Of a stretch of DNA of 7,755 nucleotides, positions 1-5,898 are shown piece after piece. The notes under the pieces are model-generated. The model did no database searches. It saw nothing but the letters and a program-made list of their open reading frames with translations, and was not told the DNA's origin. Source of the DNA: Bdellovibrionales bacterium (GTDB lineage: Bacteria > Bdellovibrionota > Bdellovibrionia > Bdellovibrionales > UBA1609); NCBI GenBank assembly GCA_020435085.1, contig JAGRAB010000233.1, forward strand, positions 1 to 7,755. Direction: 5' to 3'. A program made the position numbers and the translations under genes. Every line of letters begins with the position of its first letter. Within the stretch, counting starts at the first letter, position 1.

Positions 1-126
1 TGTTGCTTCGTCGTCGCAGTATTATTCATACGGCTTCCGCCTCGCGCCGCCATGCAAACTCAATCGCTTGGGTATAAAAGTCAGAAATATTTTTGGCTTC
101 CATTTTTATTTTACAAGGAGAGTTTT
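1..126. other. Region upstream of gap: GC-rich block followed by AT-rich leader
   Basis: No gene is supported here. Bases 1-51 are clearly more GC-rich than the surrounding DNA (for example the block at 38-51), and bases 52-126 are AT-rich. An in-frame ATG at 52 could extend gap by 25 residues, but that extension has no homology to GAPDH and no ribosome binding site, so it is treated as untranslated. A TATAAA at 73-78 could be a -10 element, but no convincing -35 is seen 16-18 bp before it. The GC-rich block shares short ordered motifs (TTCGT, GTCGCAG, a CGCC-CGCG-type block) with the loop of the foldback at 5899-6065. It may therefore be the loop of a third foldback whose other arm lies outside the window. 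Confidence 0.4.
115..120 (+). promoter_or_regulatory. Ribosome binding site that fixes the gap start
   Basis: AAGGAG lies 6 nt before the GTG at 127. This strong Shine-Dalgarno match, together with the GAPDH N-terminus beginning exactly there (SRLKVGINGFGRIGR), decides in favour of the GTG start over the in-frame ATG at 52. Confidence 0.85.
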
Positions 127-1134
127 GTGAGTCGATTAAAAGTTGGTATCAATGGTTTTGGTAGAATTGGCCGTATTCTTTTTCGAGCAGGGTTTGAAAA
201 ACTCGATATCGTAGGAATTAATAACTTAGGCGCGCCGTCAATTGCCGCTCATTTATTAAAATATGATAGCACTCACGGTATTTTTCCTGGTGAGATTACG
301 GCTGATGAAACATCTATTACAGTGAATGGTAAAAAAATCCCTGTTTCAGCTAAAAAAAATCCTGCGGAAATTCCTTGGAAGGACTGGGGGGTTGATCTTG
401 TTTTAGAATGTACAGGGGCTTTTAAAAATAAAGAAGACTTTATGAAGCATGTCGATGCAGGAGCAAAAGCTGTTCTGGTTTCAGCTCCGGCAGAAGGTGC
501 TGATCAAACGATTGTGTTTGGGATCAATCATGAAACTTACAAACCTGGTGCTCATAAAGTGATTTCGAATGCTTCATGTACAACGAATTGTTTAGCCCCT
601 ATTGCAAAAGTATTAAATGAGGAGTTTGGGGTCGCAAGTGGATTTATGACAACGATTCACTCTTACACGAATGACCAACGAGTTTTGGATGCCGACCACA
701 AAGATTTACGACGTGCTCGAGCAGCGGCTCTTTCAATGATTCCAACCACAACAGGAGCGGCAAAGGCCGTTGGTAAAGTTTTACCAGAGCTCAAAGGAAA
801 AATTGATGGAGTCTCTATTCGAGTTCCAACACCAAATGTCAGTGTGGTAGATTTTGTTTTTAACTCTGAAAAAAGTTTATCTGTAGATACTGTGAACGCA
901 GCTTTAACAAAAGCTAGTCAAGGGGCTTTAAAAGGGGTTTTAGCGGTTGAGTCATCTCCACTTGTGAGTGTTGATTTTATGGGGAACCCACATAGCTCGA
1001 TTGTCGACCTTCCAAGCACAATGGTAATGGGAGATAAAATGGCAAAAGTCTTTTCTTGGTATGATAATGAAATGGGTTTTAGTCATCGTATGGTTGATCT
1101 AGCCCAATACATGGCAGAAAAAGGGTTTGCATAA
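127..1134 (+). CDS. gap: Type I glyceraldehyde-3-phosphate dehydrogenase
   Basis: Cytosolic enzyme that reversibly oxidises and phosphorylates glyceraldehyde 3-phosphate to 1,3-bisphosphoglycerate with NAD(P), in glycolysis and gluconeogenesis. From the GTG start it is 335 residues, the normal length. The Rossmann motif INGFGRIGR is at about 8-16. The catalytic motif SNASCTTNC places the nucleophile at Cys151, and its His partner is His178 in TTIHSYTNDQ. HKDLRRARAA, PTTTGAAKAVGK, RVPTPNVSVVD and the C-terminal SWYDNEMGFSHR are all present. It resembles the Bacillus-type branch. At the position of the Asp that binds the NAD adenosine ribose (Asp32 in the Bacillus stearothermophilus enzyme) it has Asn33. 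The Leu187-Pro188 pair of that enzyme is Ala189-Asp190 here. These changes suggest relaxed or NADP-preferring cofactor use, which is inference. It is the first gene of the glycolytic cluster, with pgk 2 nt downstream. Confidence 0.97.
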   Translation: MSRLKVGINGFGRIGRILFRAGFEKLDIVGINNLGAPSIAAHLLKYDSTHGIFPGEITADETSITVNGKKIPVSAKKNPAEIPWKDWGVDLVLECTGAFKNKEDFMKHVDAGAKAVLVSAPAEGADQTIVFGINHETYKPGAHKVISNASCTTNCLAPIAKVLNEEFGVASGFMTTIHSYTNDQRVLDADHKDLRRARAAALSMIPTTTGAAKAVGKVLPELKGKIDGVSIRVPTPNVSVVDFVFNSEKSLSVDTVNAALTKASQGALKGVLAVESSPLVSVDFMGNPHSSIVDLPSTMVMGDKMAKVFSWYDNEMGFSHRMVDLAQYMAEKGFA

Positions 1135-1136
1135 TT

Positions 1137-2372
1137 ATGAGTAAGACACTCCAGGGAATCTCCTCAATTGAAGATTTTGATCTTGACGATCAACGTGTAT
1201 TTTTGCGGTTAGATTTGAATGTTCCTTTGAAGGATGGAAAAATTACGGATGATACCCGTATTCAAGCAGCTCTTCCAACGATTCGTTACGCTATGGAAAA
1301 AGGTGCGAAACTTCTCATTGCGTCTCATTTGGGACGACCTAAAACAGAAACGGATAAAGCATCATTATCGATGGAGCCTGTCGCAAGATATTTAAATGAC
1401 ACTCTCAACTGTGAGGTGATGCTTATTGATGATTTACGTGGAGATGCTGCAAAAGCGTTATTCCAAGGTTTAAAATCCAATCAAATAATATTAATGGAAA
1501 ATCTTCGCTTTGATCCAGGTGAAGAAAAAAATGATCCCACCCTTGCTCAAACAATAGCCTCTTATATTGATGTTTATATCAATGATGCTTTTGGAGCGAG
1601 TCATCGCGCTCATATGAGTGTTGTTGGATTACCAGTTCTGGTAGAAAAAAAGGGGCTGGGTTTTTTGATGAAAAAAGAAATTGAAATGTTGGATCATGTC
1701 CTCGAGGGAGGAAAATCTCCTTTTGTTGCTATTCTTGGTGGGGCAAAAGTCAGTGATAAAATCACAGTGATCGAAAAACTGATTGATAAAGTAGACGCAC
1801 TTATTATTGGTGGTGCCATGGCGTATACATTTTTGGCAGCTCAAAAAATTTCTATAGGGAATTCATTGCTTGAAAAAGAAAAAGTCAACTTTGCAAAAGA
1901 TCTGATCCATCGGATGGAGACTCGAAATATAAAATTGCTTTTACCAGTGGATCATCGTGTGGTGACGCAGTTTCAAAACACTGACTCTCTTGAGACGACT
2001 AAAAACGCAGCCATTGCTGATGGCAAAATAGCTATTGATATTGGACCGCAAACAGAAAAGCTTTATGCTTCTGAAATTGAAAAAGCCAAAACTATTTTTT
2101 GGAATGGTCCTATGGGGGTTTTTGAAACACCAGAATATGCAAGTGGGACGTTTGCTGTTGCAAAAGCTGTTGCAGAGTCTAGTGCCATGAGTATTGTTGG
2201 AGGTGGAGACTCTGCTGCTGCAGCCAAAGAAAGTGGATATGCTAAAGAGATGTCTCATATTTCTACCGGAGGGGGAGCAAGTTTAGAGTATTTGCAAGGT
2301 GATAAATTGCCAGGTATAGAAGCTCTCCGGCCAGCAAAACGATCTGAAAAAACCGTGAATGAAGGACTTTAA
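1137..2372 (+). CDS. pgk: Phosphoglycerate kinase
   Basis: Cytosolic kinase that transfers the acyl phosphate of 1,3-bisphosphoglycerate to ADP, giving 3-phosphoglycerate and ATP; it uses the product of the adjacent GAPDH. At 411 residues it is slightly longer than the usual 390-400, owing to a charged tail after LPGIEAL (about 391-397). The N-terminal substrate-binding motifs are RLDLNVP (24-30), HLGRP (64-68), ENLRF (121-125) and HRAH (156-159). The C-terminal nucleotide-binding motifs are GGAKVSDK (201-208), WNGPMGVFE (322-330), GGGDSAAA (355-362) and STGGGASLE (376-384). The ATG lies 2 nt after the gap stop. The only nearby purine-rich site is about 11 nt upstream, at the end of gap, so translational coupling is likely. 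A long perfect foldback starts 17 nt after its stop. Confidence 0.98.
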   Translation: MSKTLQGISSIEDFDLDDQRVFLRLDLNVPLKDGKITDDTRIQAALPTIRYAMEKGAKLLIASHLGRPKTETDKASLSMEPVARYLNDTLNCEVMLIDDLRGDAAKALFQGLKSNQIILMENLRFDPGEEKNDPTLAQTIASYIDVYINDAFGASHRAHMSVVGLPVLVEKKGLGFLMKKEIEMLDHVLEGGKSPFVAILGGAKVSDKITVIEKLIDKVDALIIGGAMAYTFLAAQKISIGNSLLEKEKVNFAKDLIHRMETRNIKLLLPVDHRVVTQFQNTDSLETTKNAAIADGKIAIDIGPQTEKLYASEIEKAKTIFWNGPMGVFETPEYASGTFAVAKAVAESSAMSIVGGGDSAAAAKESGYAKEMSHISTGGGASLEYLQGDKLPGIEALRPAKRSEKTVNEGL

Positions 2373-2388
2373 AATTTTTTAGAGAGCT

Positions 2389-2508
2389 TTTCTTGTTGAT
2401 TCTTAACTCTAACCAAAGACAGACATCCTGTCTTTTCCAGCATTTGCCTGACGGCAAAACACATCACGTTTGCTGGAACTTTGGTTAGAGTTAAGAATCA
2501 ACAAGAAA
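2389..2508. repeat. 120-bp foldback with perfect 30-bp inverted arms
   Basis: The left arm 2389-2418 and right arm 2479-2508 are exact reverse complements. The 60-nt interior folds further. TTCCAGCA (2435-2442) pairs with TGCTGGAA (2471-2478), directly abutting the right arm. AGACA/TGTCT form a small hairpin with a 3-nt loop at 2421-2433. TTTGCC/GGCAAA form a perfect hairpin with a TGAC loop at 2443-2458. As RNA this would be a branched structure on a very stable stem, between the pgk stop and tpiA. No T-tract follows the stem on either strand and no direct flanking duplication is visible, so it is neither a textbook intrinsic terminator nor a clear transposed MITE. Plausible roles are attenuation or 3'-end protection of gap-pgk mRNA, or an inert inverted duplication. 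Confidence 0.9.
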
Positions 2509-2676
2509 GGGTCTGTTAAAAAAGTTCAAAGTTGAGGTGTTCAAGTAAAAAGAGATTCTATAAGCGTACTTTTTTACGTTGGAGGCTCGTTTTTTTGCGA
2601 TTGCAATGATGAATTTGGGCTTTCTCAACAAGCTCAAAGATTTCTCAATGATAAACTGTCTTAAAAAGGGGAGACT
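2509..2676. other. Leader region upstream of tpiA, no recognisable gene
   Basis: AT-rich non-coding stretch between the foldback and tpiA. TTGAGG at 2532-2537 with an ATTCTATAA-like segment at 2555-2563 is a weak sigma-70-type promoter candidate with loose spacing. An 8-bp direct repeat TTTCTCAA occurs at 2621-2628 and 2641-2648, exactly 20 bp apart. The tpiA ribosome binding site is at 2666-2673 (AAGGGGAG). Open frames crossing this region on both strands show no family resemblance and run into the coding frame of tpiA, so they are not annotated. Confidence 0.4.
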
Positions 2677-3438
2677 ATGGGATTTATTTGTGCTGGGAAT
2701 TGGAAGCTTAACAAAGGACCAAAAGAAGCGAATGAATTTTTTGAAGACTTTCAGGCCAAAGCTCAAGGATTGCTGCTTTCAGATTTTGCCATTTATCCAT
2801 CGGCATTTTCGCTCTATACGGTTTCTCAAGAGCTGCGTGAAAAGGGTTTTAATTGGGGAGCGCAAAATATTTACTGGGAAAGCTCGGGAGCGTTCACGGG
2901 CGAAAATTCAGTAGAGATCTTAAAAGAAATGGGTGCGACTCAATGTCTTGTTGGGCATAGTGAGCGTCGTGCTCTTTTTGGAGAAACGAACGAACAAACA
3001 GCTCAAAAAATGTTAGCTTTGGCGAATCAGGGAATAACTCCTGTTTTATGTGTGGGAGAAACTCTTCAAGAAAGAAAATCAGGACAAACAAATGCTGTTA
3101 TTACATCTCAACTGAGAGAGGCTCTTAAGGGGTGGAATGCAAACAATTCTTTTTGGCTTGCTTATGAACCAGTATGGGCCATTGGTACAGGGGAGGTGGC
3201 AACACCTCAACAGGCCGAAGAGGCTCATCAGGTCTTGAGAGCAGAATTAGAAAAACTCCTTGCCGAAAAGAGCAAAAAAACTCCAATATTATATGGAGGA
3301 AGTGTGAAGCCAGAAAATGCTTTTGAATTGGCAAAAATGCCAAATGTCGATGGGTTTTTAATTGGTGGAGCTTCTTTAAAAGTGGACTTTTTTAGGCAGA
3401 TTTATCAACAAGGGACAAAAGCAAAACAATCGTCATGA
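2677..3438 (+). CDS. tpiA: Triosephosphate isomerase
   Basis: Cytosolic TIM-barrel enzyme that interconverts dihydroxyacetone phosphate and glyceraldehyde 3-phosphate, supplying the substrate of the upstream GAPDH. At 253 residues it is full length. The N-terminal AGNWKLN contains the substrate lysine Lys10, with Leu in place of the commoner Met after it. The catalytic His is His94 in VGHSERR, and the catalytic base is Glu164 in AYEPVWAIGTG, followed by the mobile loop. The phosphate-binding segments YGGSVKPEN (206-214) and GFLIGGASLK (226-235) are present. AAGGGGAG lies a few nt before the ATG. It follows pgk in the common gap-pgk-tpiA order but after a 304-bp spacer containing a foldback, so it may have its own promoter. 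Its TGA overlaps the ATG of the next gene. Confidence 0.98.
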   Translation: MGFICAGNWKLNKGPKEANEFFEDFQAKAQGLLLSDFAIYPSAFSLYTVSQELREKGFNWGAQNIYWESSGAFTGENSVEILKEMGATQCLVGHSERRALFGETNEQTAQKMLALANQGITPVLCVGETLQERKSGQTNAVITSQLREALKGWNANNSFWLAYEPVWAIGTGEVATPQQAEEAHQVLRAELEKLLAEKSKKTPILYGGSVKPENAFELAKMPNVDGFLIGGASLKVDFFRQIYQQGTKAKQSS

Positions 3439-4112
3439 TAAAAATATTCTTCACTTTTTTCTTTTTTATCCCCACATTGAGCTATGGGGCAGAATATTTA
3501 AAAGTGATAAAAGTGAAGGGCAAAAGAGGAATTGTTGAGTTTCCAAATCGAGGTCGATTTAAAAATGGAGACGTGATTCGCATTGACGACGGCGTTTGGC
3601 AAGAAAAAGGTCTTGATGGAAATGGCAAAAGAAACTACTCCATTGCTCTCAGCGCGTCCATTGGACAAACCAAAGAAACTTCTAAAACGACATTAACCAC
3701 AAATAATGTCGATCATGGAGAAATGCAGACAGAAGTTGCTTTTGGTTTTAATTTTCGCTGGAACGAATTTGGTCCTTTGATTTCTTACTTGATTTCAAAA
3801 GTAGATGATGAACAGACGACAACCTCGAGCATTGGTGGTTTTTATCGTTATAACTTTAAAGAAAATAAACCTGGGGCTGAATGGGTGCCTTATGCAGGGC
3901 TTGCAGGGTCATTGATTTCACAAGACTCAGATAATACAAAAAGAGATGGGCTTGGTTTTCGTATTATGGGTGGAACAAATATTTTTCCACTCAATGACCA
4001 TGTTTCATTGTTGGTCGAAGGCCGTTTTGATTACTCTACCCTCAAGTCTGATAATACCGAAAGTACCTCTACAGGTTTTACATTAGCCTTCGGAATTTCT
4101 TCTTATTTCTAA
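3435..4112 (+). CDS. Exported protein of unknown function, predicted small outer-membrane beta-barrel
   Basis: I do not recognise a named family. The 225-residue product begins with a signal peptide: basic MIK, a Phe-rich core at 5-12, and probable cleavage after Gly18 or Ala19. Residues 20-50 are basic and strand-rich, with a KVKGKRGIVEFP-type stretch ending in a Gly-Asp turn, like a small SH3-like beta domain. From about 67 onward, alternating hydrophobic/polar stretches suggest eight strands (about 67-78, 99-109, 112-123, 131-141, 150-162, 171-185, 190-203, 213-225) joined by Asp/Thr/Ser-rich loops. The chain ends in Phe, the usual signal for BAM-dependent insertion in the outer membrane. 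An eight-stranded barrel of OmpA, OmpW or OmpX size is the best reading, but this is inferred from pattern only. Its ATG overlaps the tpiA TGA (ATGA), so it is probably translationally coupled to tpiA. Confidence 0.85.
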   Translation: MIKIFFTFFFFIPTLSYGAEYLKVIKVKGKRGIVEFPNRGRFKNGDVIRIDDGVWQEKGLDGNGKRNYSIALSASIGQTKETSKTTLTTNNVDHGEMQTEVAFGFNFRWNEFGPLISYLISKVDDEQTTTSSIGGFYRYNFKENKPGAEWVPYAGLAGSLISQDSDNTKRDGLGFRIMGGTNIFPLNDHVSLLVEGRFDYSTLKSDNTESTSTGFTLAFGISSYF

Positions 4113-4146
4113 AAGGTACCTTTTAAGAAACATTCTTGAAACATTC

Positions 4147-4169
4147 CTGTGGGCGTTACAGATTTTTTT
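4147..4169 (+). terminator. Weak candidate rho-independent terminator after the tpiA operon
   Basis: CTGT (4147-4150) pairs with ACAG (4058 omitted; bases 4158-4161), separated by the 7-nt loop GGGCGTT, and is followed by A and seven T (4163-4169). The stem is only 4 bp, so termination would be inefficient unless helped by other factors. It is the only stem plus T-tract after the barrel gene. Confidence 0.3.
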
Positions 4170-4185
4170 AAAATTTGTAGTGTTC

Positions 4186-4199
4186 AATGACTTGTCATT
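4186..4199. promoter_or_regulatory. Near-palindromic 14-bp site, possible operator
   Basis: AATGAC and GTCATT are exact reverse complements separated by TT. It overlaps a possible -35 (TTGTCA, 4192-4197) with TAATTG 16 bp downstream as a poor -10. Position and symmetry would suit a repressor site for the zinc-ribbon/ilvA unit, but no known consensus is matched. Confidence 0.25.
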
Positions 4200-4361
4200 T
4201 AAAGGCTCCAGAATAATTGAAGACTTTCATGACGCATCAAATCAACGATTAATTTTTAGACGTCTTTTTAATGAGTTATCTCATATTGAAGCCTAGAAAT
4301 CTTCTCAGATAGTGCTATCCTGAAAAGGTCTGTGTGGTTCTACTTTTTTAAATGTAACAAT

Positions 4362-4379
4362 GGGTCGGGTGACCGATCT
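4362..4379 (+). other. GNRA-capped hairpin in the leader of the zinc-ribbon gene
   Basis: GGGTCGG (4362-4368) pairs with CCGATCT (4373-4379) around a GTGA loop, which is of the GNRA class; five pairs are Watson-Crick and two are G-U. It ends 35 nt before the ATG at 4415 and would be in the 5' leader if transcription starts upstream. It could be a leader RNA element or chance. Confidence 0.35.
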
Positions 4380-4414
4380 TTGGGCTTAAGTGAAACTTGT
4401 CATGGAGTGAAATT

Positions 4415-4639
4415 ATGGCAAAAGAGCTTCACTATAGAAAATGCCACGTTTGTGGAACAGTTAATGAGCAGGCAAACCCCATCATTAAATGCAGTCACTG
4501 TCATAAATCTCTCGCGCCTTTCTTTTATTTTGATGATAAGTCAAAGGTGGTTCCTTCGGACCAGTTGTTAAGGCCTCCAACTATTGAGGGGGAGTTTTCT
4601 CCGATTCATGGCTTGACGGTCTACTGGGAATACTTTTAA
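4415..4639 (+). CDS. Small zinc-ribbon protein of unknown function
   Basis: A 74-residue protein with two cysteine knuckles, CHVC (10-13) and CSHC (26-29), spaced CX2C-X12-CX2C, a typical four-cysteine zinc ribbon. The C-terminal half (about 35-74) has no cysteine and is rich in Pro and aromatic residues, ending GLTVYWEYF; it could be a binding tail. There is no signal peptide or membrane segment, so it is likely cytoplasmic. The ATG at 4415 is chosen because GGAG (4404-4407) lies 7 nt upstream and the cysteine domain starts soon after; a TTG 18 nt earlier in frame is less likely. It ends 8 nt before the threonine ammonia-lyase start, so the two are probably co-transcribed. Zinc ribbons of this size act in nucleic-acid or protein binding; no specific function can be assigned. 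Confidence 0.8.
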   Translation: MAKELHYRKCHVCGTVNEQANPIIKCSHCHKSLAPFFYFDDKSKVVPSDQLLRPPTIEGEFSPIHGLTVYWEYF

Positions 4640-4647
4640 CTGGCGTC

Positions 4648-5868
4648 ATGACGATAAAGTTAGAAGATATTAAAGCCGCCCAATTAAGAATTGCCGATCA
4701 TATACAAAAAACCCAGTGCACAATTTCTAGAAGTGCCACGGCCATATTGGGTACCAATATTTACTTTAAATTTGAAAATGAACAACGTACGGGAAGCTTT
4801 AAAATTCGCGGAGCAATGAATAAGATTGCTCAACTCACAAAAGAGGAGTTGAGTAAAGGCATTGTCGCTTGCTCTGCAGGTAACCATGCGCAAGGTGTCG
4901 CATTTAGTGCGACAACTCTTGGAACAAAAGCTCATATTGTGATGCCAGAAAACTCACCCTTGATAAAAGTTATGGCCACACAAGGATATGGAGCAGAAGT
5001 TATCCTTCATGGTGAGATCTTTGATGAGAGTTATAATAAAGCAAAAGAGTTAGAAGCAGAAAAGGGGTACACATTTGTCCATCCATTTAATGATCCGCAT
5101 GTGATGGCAGGGCAAGGCACTATTGGCCTAGAAATTTTTGAACAAGTGGCTGATTTAGATTCTGTCGTGATTCCTATTGGAGGCGGCGGTTTAATTTCAG
5201 GTATCGCTTCGGCAGTAAAAGCTTTAAATCCCAAAATCAAAGTTTATGGAGCTGTTGCTAAAAATGTTCCTGGTATGTATCAGCTTTTTAAAGGCGAAAC
5301 ATATGATCCTTCTACAAAAAAATCCACCATTGCAGATGGGTTAGCTGTTAAACAGCCCAACCAGAGTATTTTTGAAAATTATATTCATCCTCTTGTGGAT
5401 GATGTTGTTATGGTGGATGAAGATGAAATTGCTTCATCGATTGTATTTTTACTTGAGCGCGCAAAAACTGTTGTTGAAGGAGCTGGTTCTGTTGGGTTAG
5501 CTGCTGCCATGAAAATGAAGGGGCAGTGGGCTTTGGGAAAAAACAGCTGTATCATTTTGTGCGGTGGAAATATTGACCTCAATATTATTTCGAAAACAAT
5601 TGAAAGAGGTCTTTCAAAAATTGGACGTGTGGCAAGAGTTCGTTTAGTTGTTGCAGATCAACCAGGAGTTTTAAATATATTGACTGGGGTGATTGCCGCA
5701 AAAAAAGCCAATGTTATCCAAGTGCACCATGATCGTTTAGCTCCAGGTATTGAAATGAATGAGACTCTCATTGAATTTTTACTCGAATGTAAAAGCATTG
5801 CTCATATAAATAGTGTGATCCAAGGACTTCGTGAATCAGGAGCACGCATTGTCTCTGAAGACTACTAG
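4648..5868 (+). CDS. ilvA: Threonine ammonia-lyase (threonine dehydratase), single-ACT medium form
   Basis: Cytosolic PLP enzyme that deaminates L-threonine to 2-oxobutanoate and ammonia; it may also act on serine. At 406 residues it has a fold-type II PLP catalytic domain (about 1-320) and one C-terminal ACT domain (about 326-406). The Schiff-base lysine is Lys52 in TGSFKIRGA. The substrate loop SAGNHAQG is at 76-83, and the glycine-rich phosphate-binding loop PIGGGGL is at 176-182. The motif near the pyridine nitrogen reads LCGGNID (304-310), with Cys where many relatives have Ser. The length and single ACT domain match the medium form, between catabolic TdcB, which lacks the domain, and E. 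coli-type IlvA, which has two ACT-like units. The ACT domain implies amino-acid feedback, probably by isoleucine or valine, by analogy. No strong ribosome binding site precedes the ATG, 8 nt after the zinc-ribbon gene, which points to coupling. No other ile/val genes are nearby, so a catabolic role (tdcB) is equally possible. Confidence 0.93.
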   Translation: MTIKLEDIKAAQLRIADHIQKTQCTISRSATAILGTNIYFKFENEQRTGSFKIRGAMNKIAQLTKEELSKGIVACSAGNHAQGVAFSATTLGTKAHIVMPENSPLIKVMATQGYGAEVILHGEIFDESYNKAKELEAEKGYTFVHPFNDPHVMAGQGTIGLEIFEQVADLDSVVIPIGGGGLISGIASAVKALNPKIKVYGAVAKNVPGMYQLFKGETYDPSTKKSTIADGLAVKQPNQSIFENYIHPLVDDVVMVDEDEIASSIVFLLERAKTVVEGAGSVGLAAAMKMKGQWALGKNSCIILCGGNIDLNIISKTIERGLSKIGRVARVRLVVADQPGVLNILTGVIAAKKANVIQVHHDRLAPGIEMNETLIEFLLECKSIAHINSVIQGLRESGARIVSEDY

Positions 5869-5898
5869 ATGTGTTTTCTATAGTCTCAAGTCTTAAAC

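Larger units (their letters stand above)
4111..4414. other. Non-coding stretch between the barrel gene and the zinc-ribbon gene
   Basis: No protein gene is supported. Immediately after the stop codon is a perfect palindrome AAAAGGTACCTTTT (4111-4124). GAAACATTC occurs twice, at 4127-4135 and 4138-4146, 11 bp apart. A weak hairpin followed by seven T lies at 4147-4169. AATGACTTGTCATT (4186-4199) is a near-palindrome. Small hairpins are ATGAG/CTCAT (4271-4284), a bulged TCAG-ATAG stem (4305-4323) and a GNRA-capped stem (4362-4379). The first part could hold the terminator of the upstream operon, and the rest the promoter and a structured leader of the zinc-ribbon/ilvA unit. No known riboswitch was recognised. 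Confidence 0.45.

Noticed and set aside
52..126. Possible 25-residue N-terminal extension of GAPDH from an ATG at 52
   Set aside because: It has no ribosome binding site and no resemblance to GAPDH; the GTG at 127 has a strong AAGGAG and begins exactly at the conserved N-terminus.
2389..2508. Integron attC site
   Set aside because: attC sites have imperfect arms and GTTRRRY/RYYYAAC boxes in a set order; here the arms are perfect and the boxes do not fit. There is no integrase or cassette array.
2491..2766. Reverse-strand open frame from the foldback into tpiA
   Set aside because: Low-complexity Lys/Phe/Ser-rich translation of AT-rich DNA with no family motif and no ribosome binding site seen.
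2579..2914. Open frame across the tpiA leader into the tpiA gene
   Set aside because: It is out of frame with tpiA, lacks a good start context and gives a basic, unrecognisable product; it is a shadow of tpiA.
4332..4571. Open frame overlapping the zinc-ribbon gene in another phase
   Set aside because: The overlapping frame with two CxxC motifs and a good GGAG is the real gene; this one has no motif.
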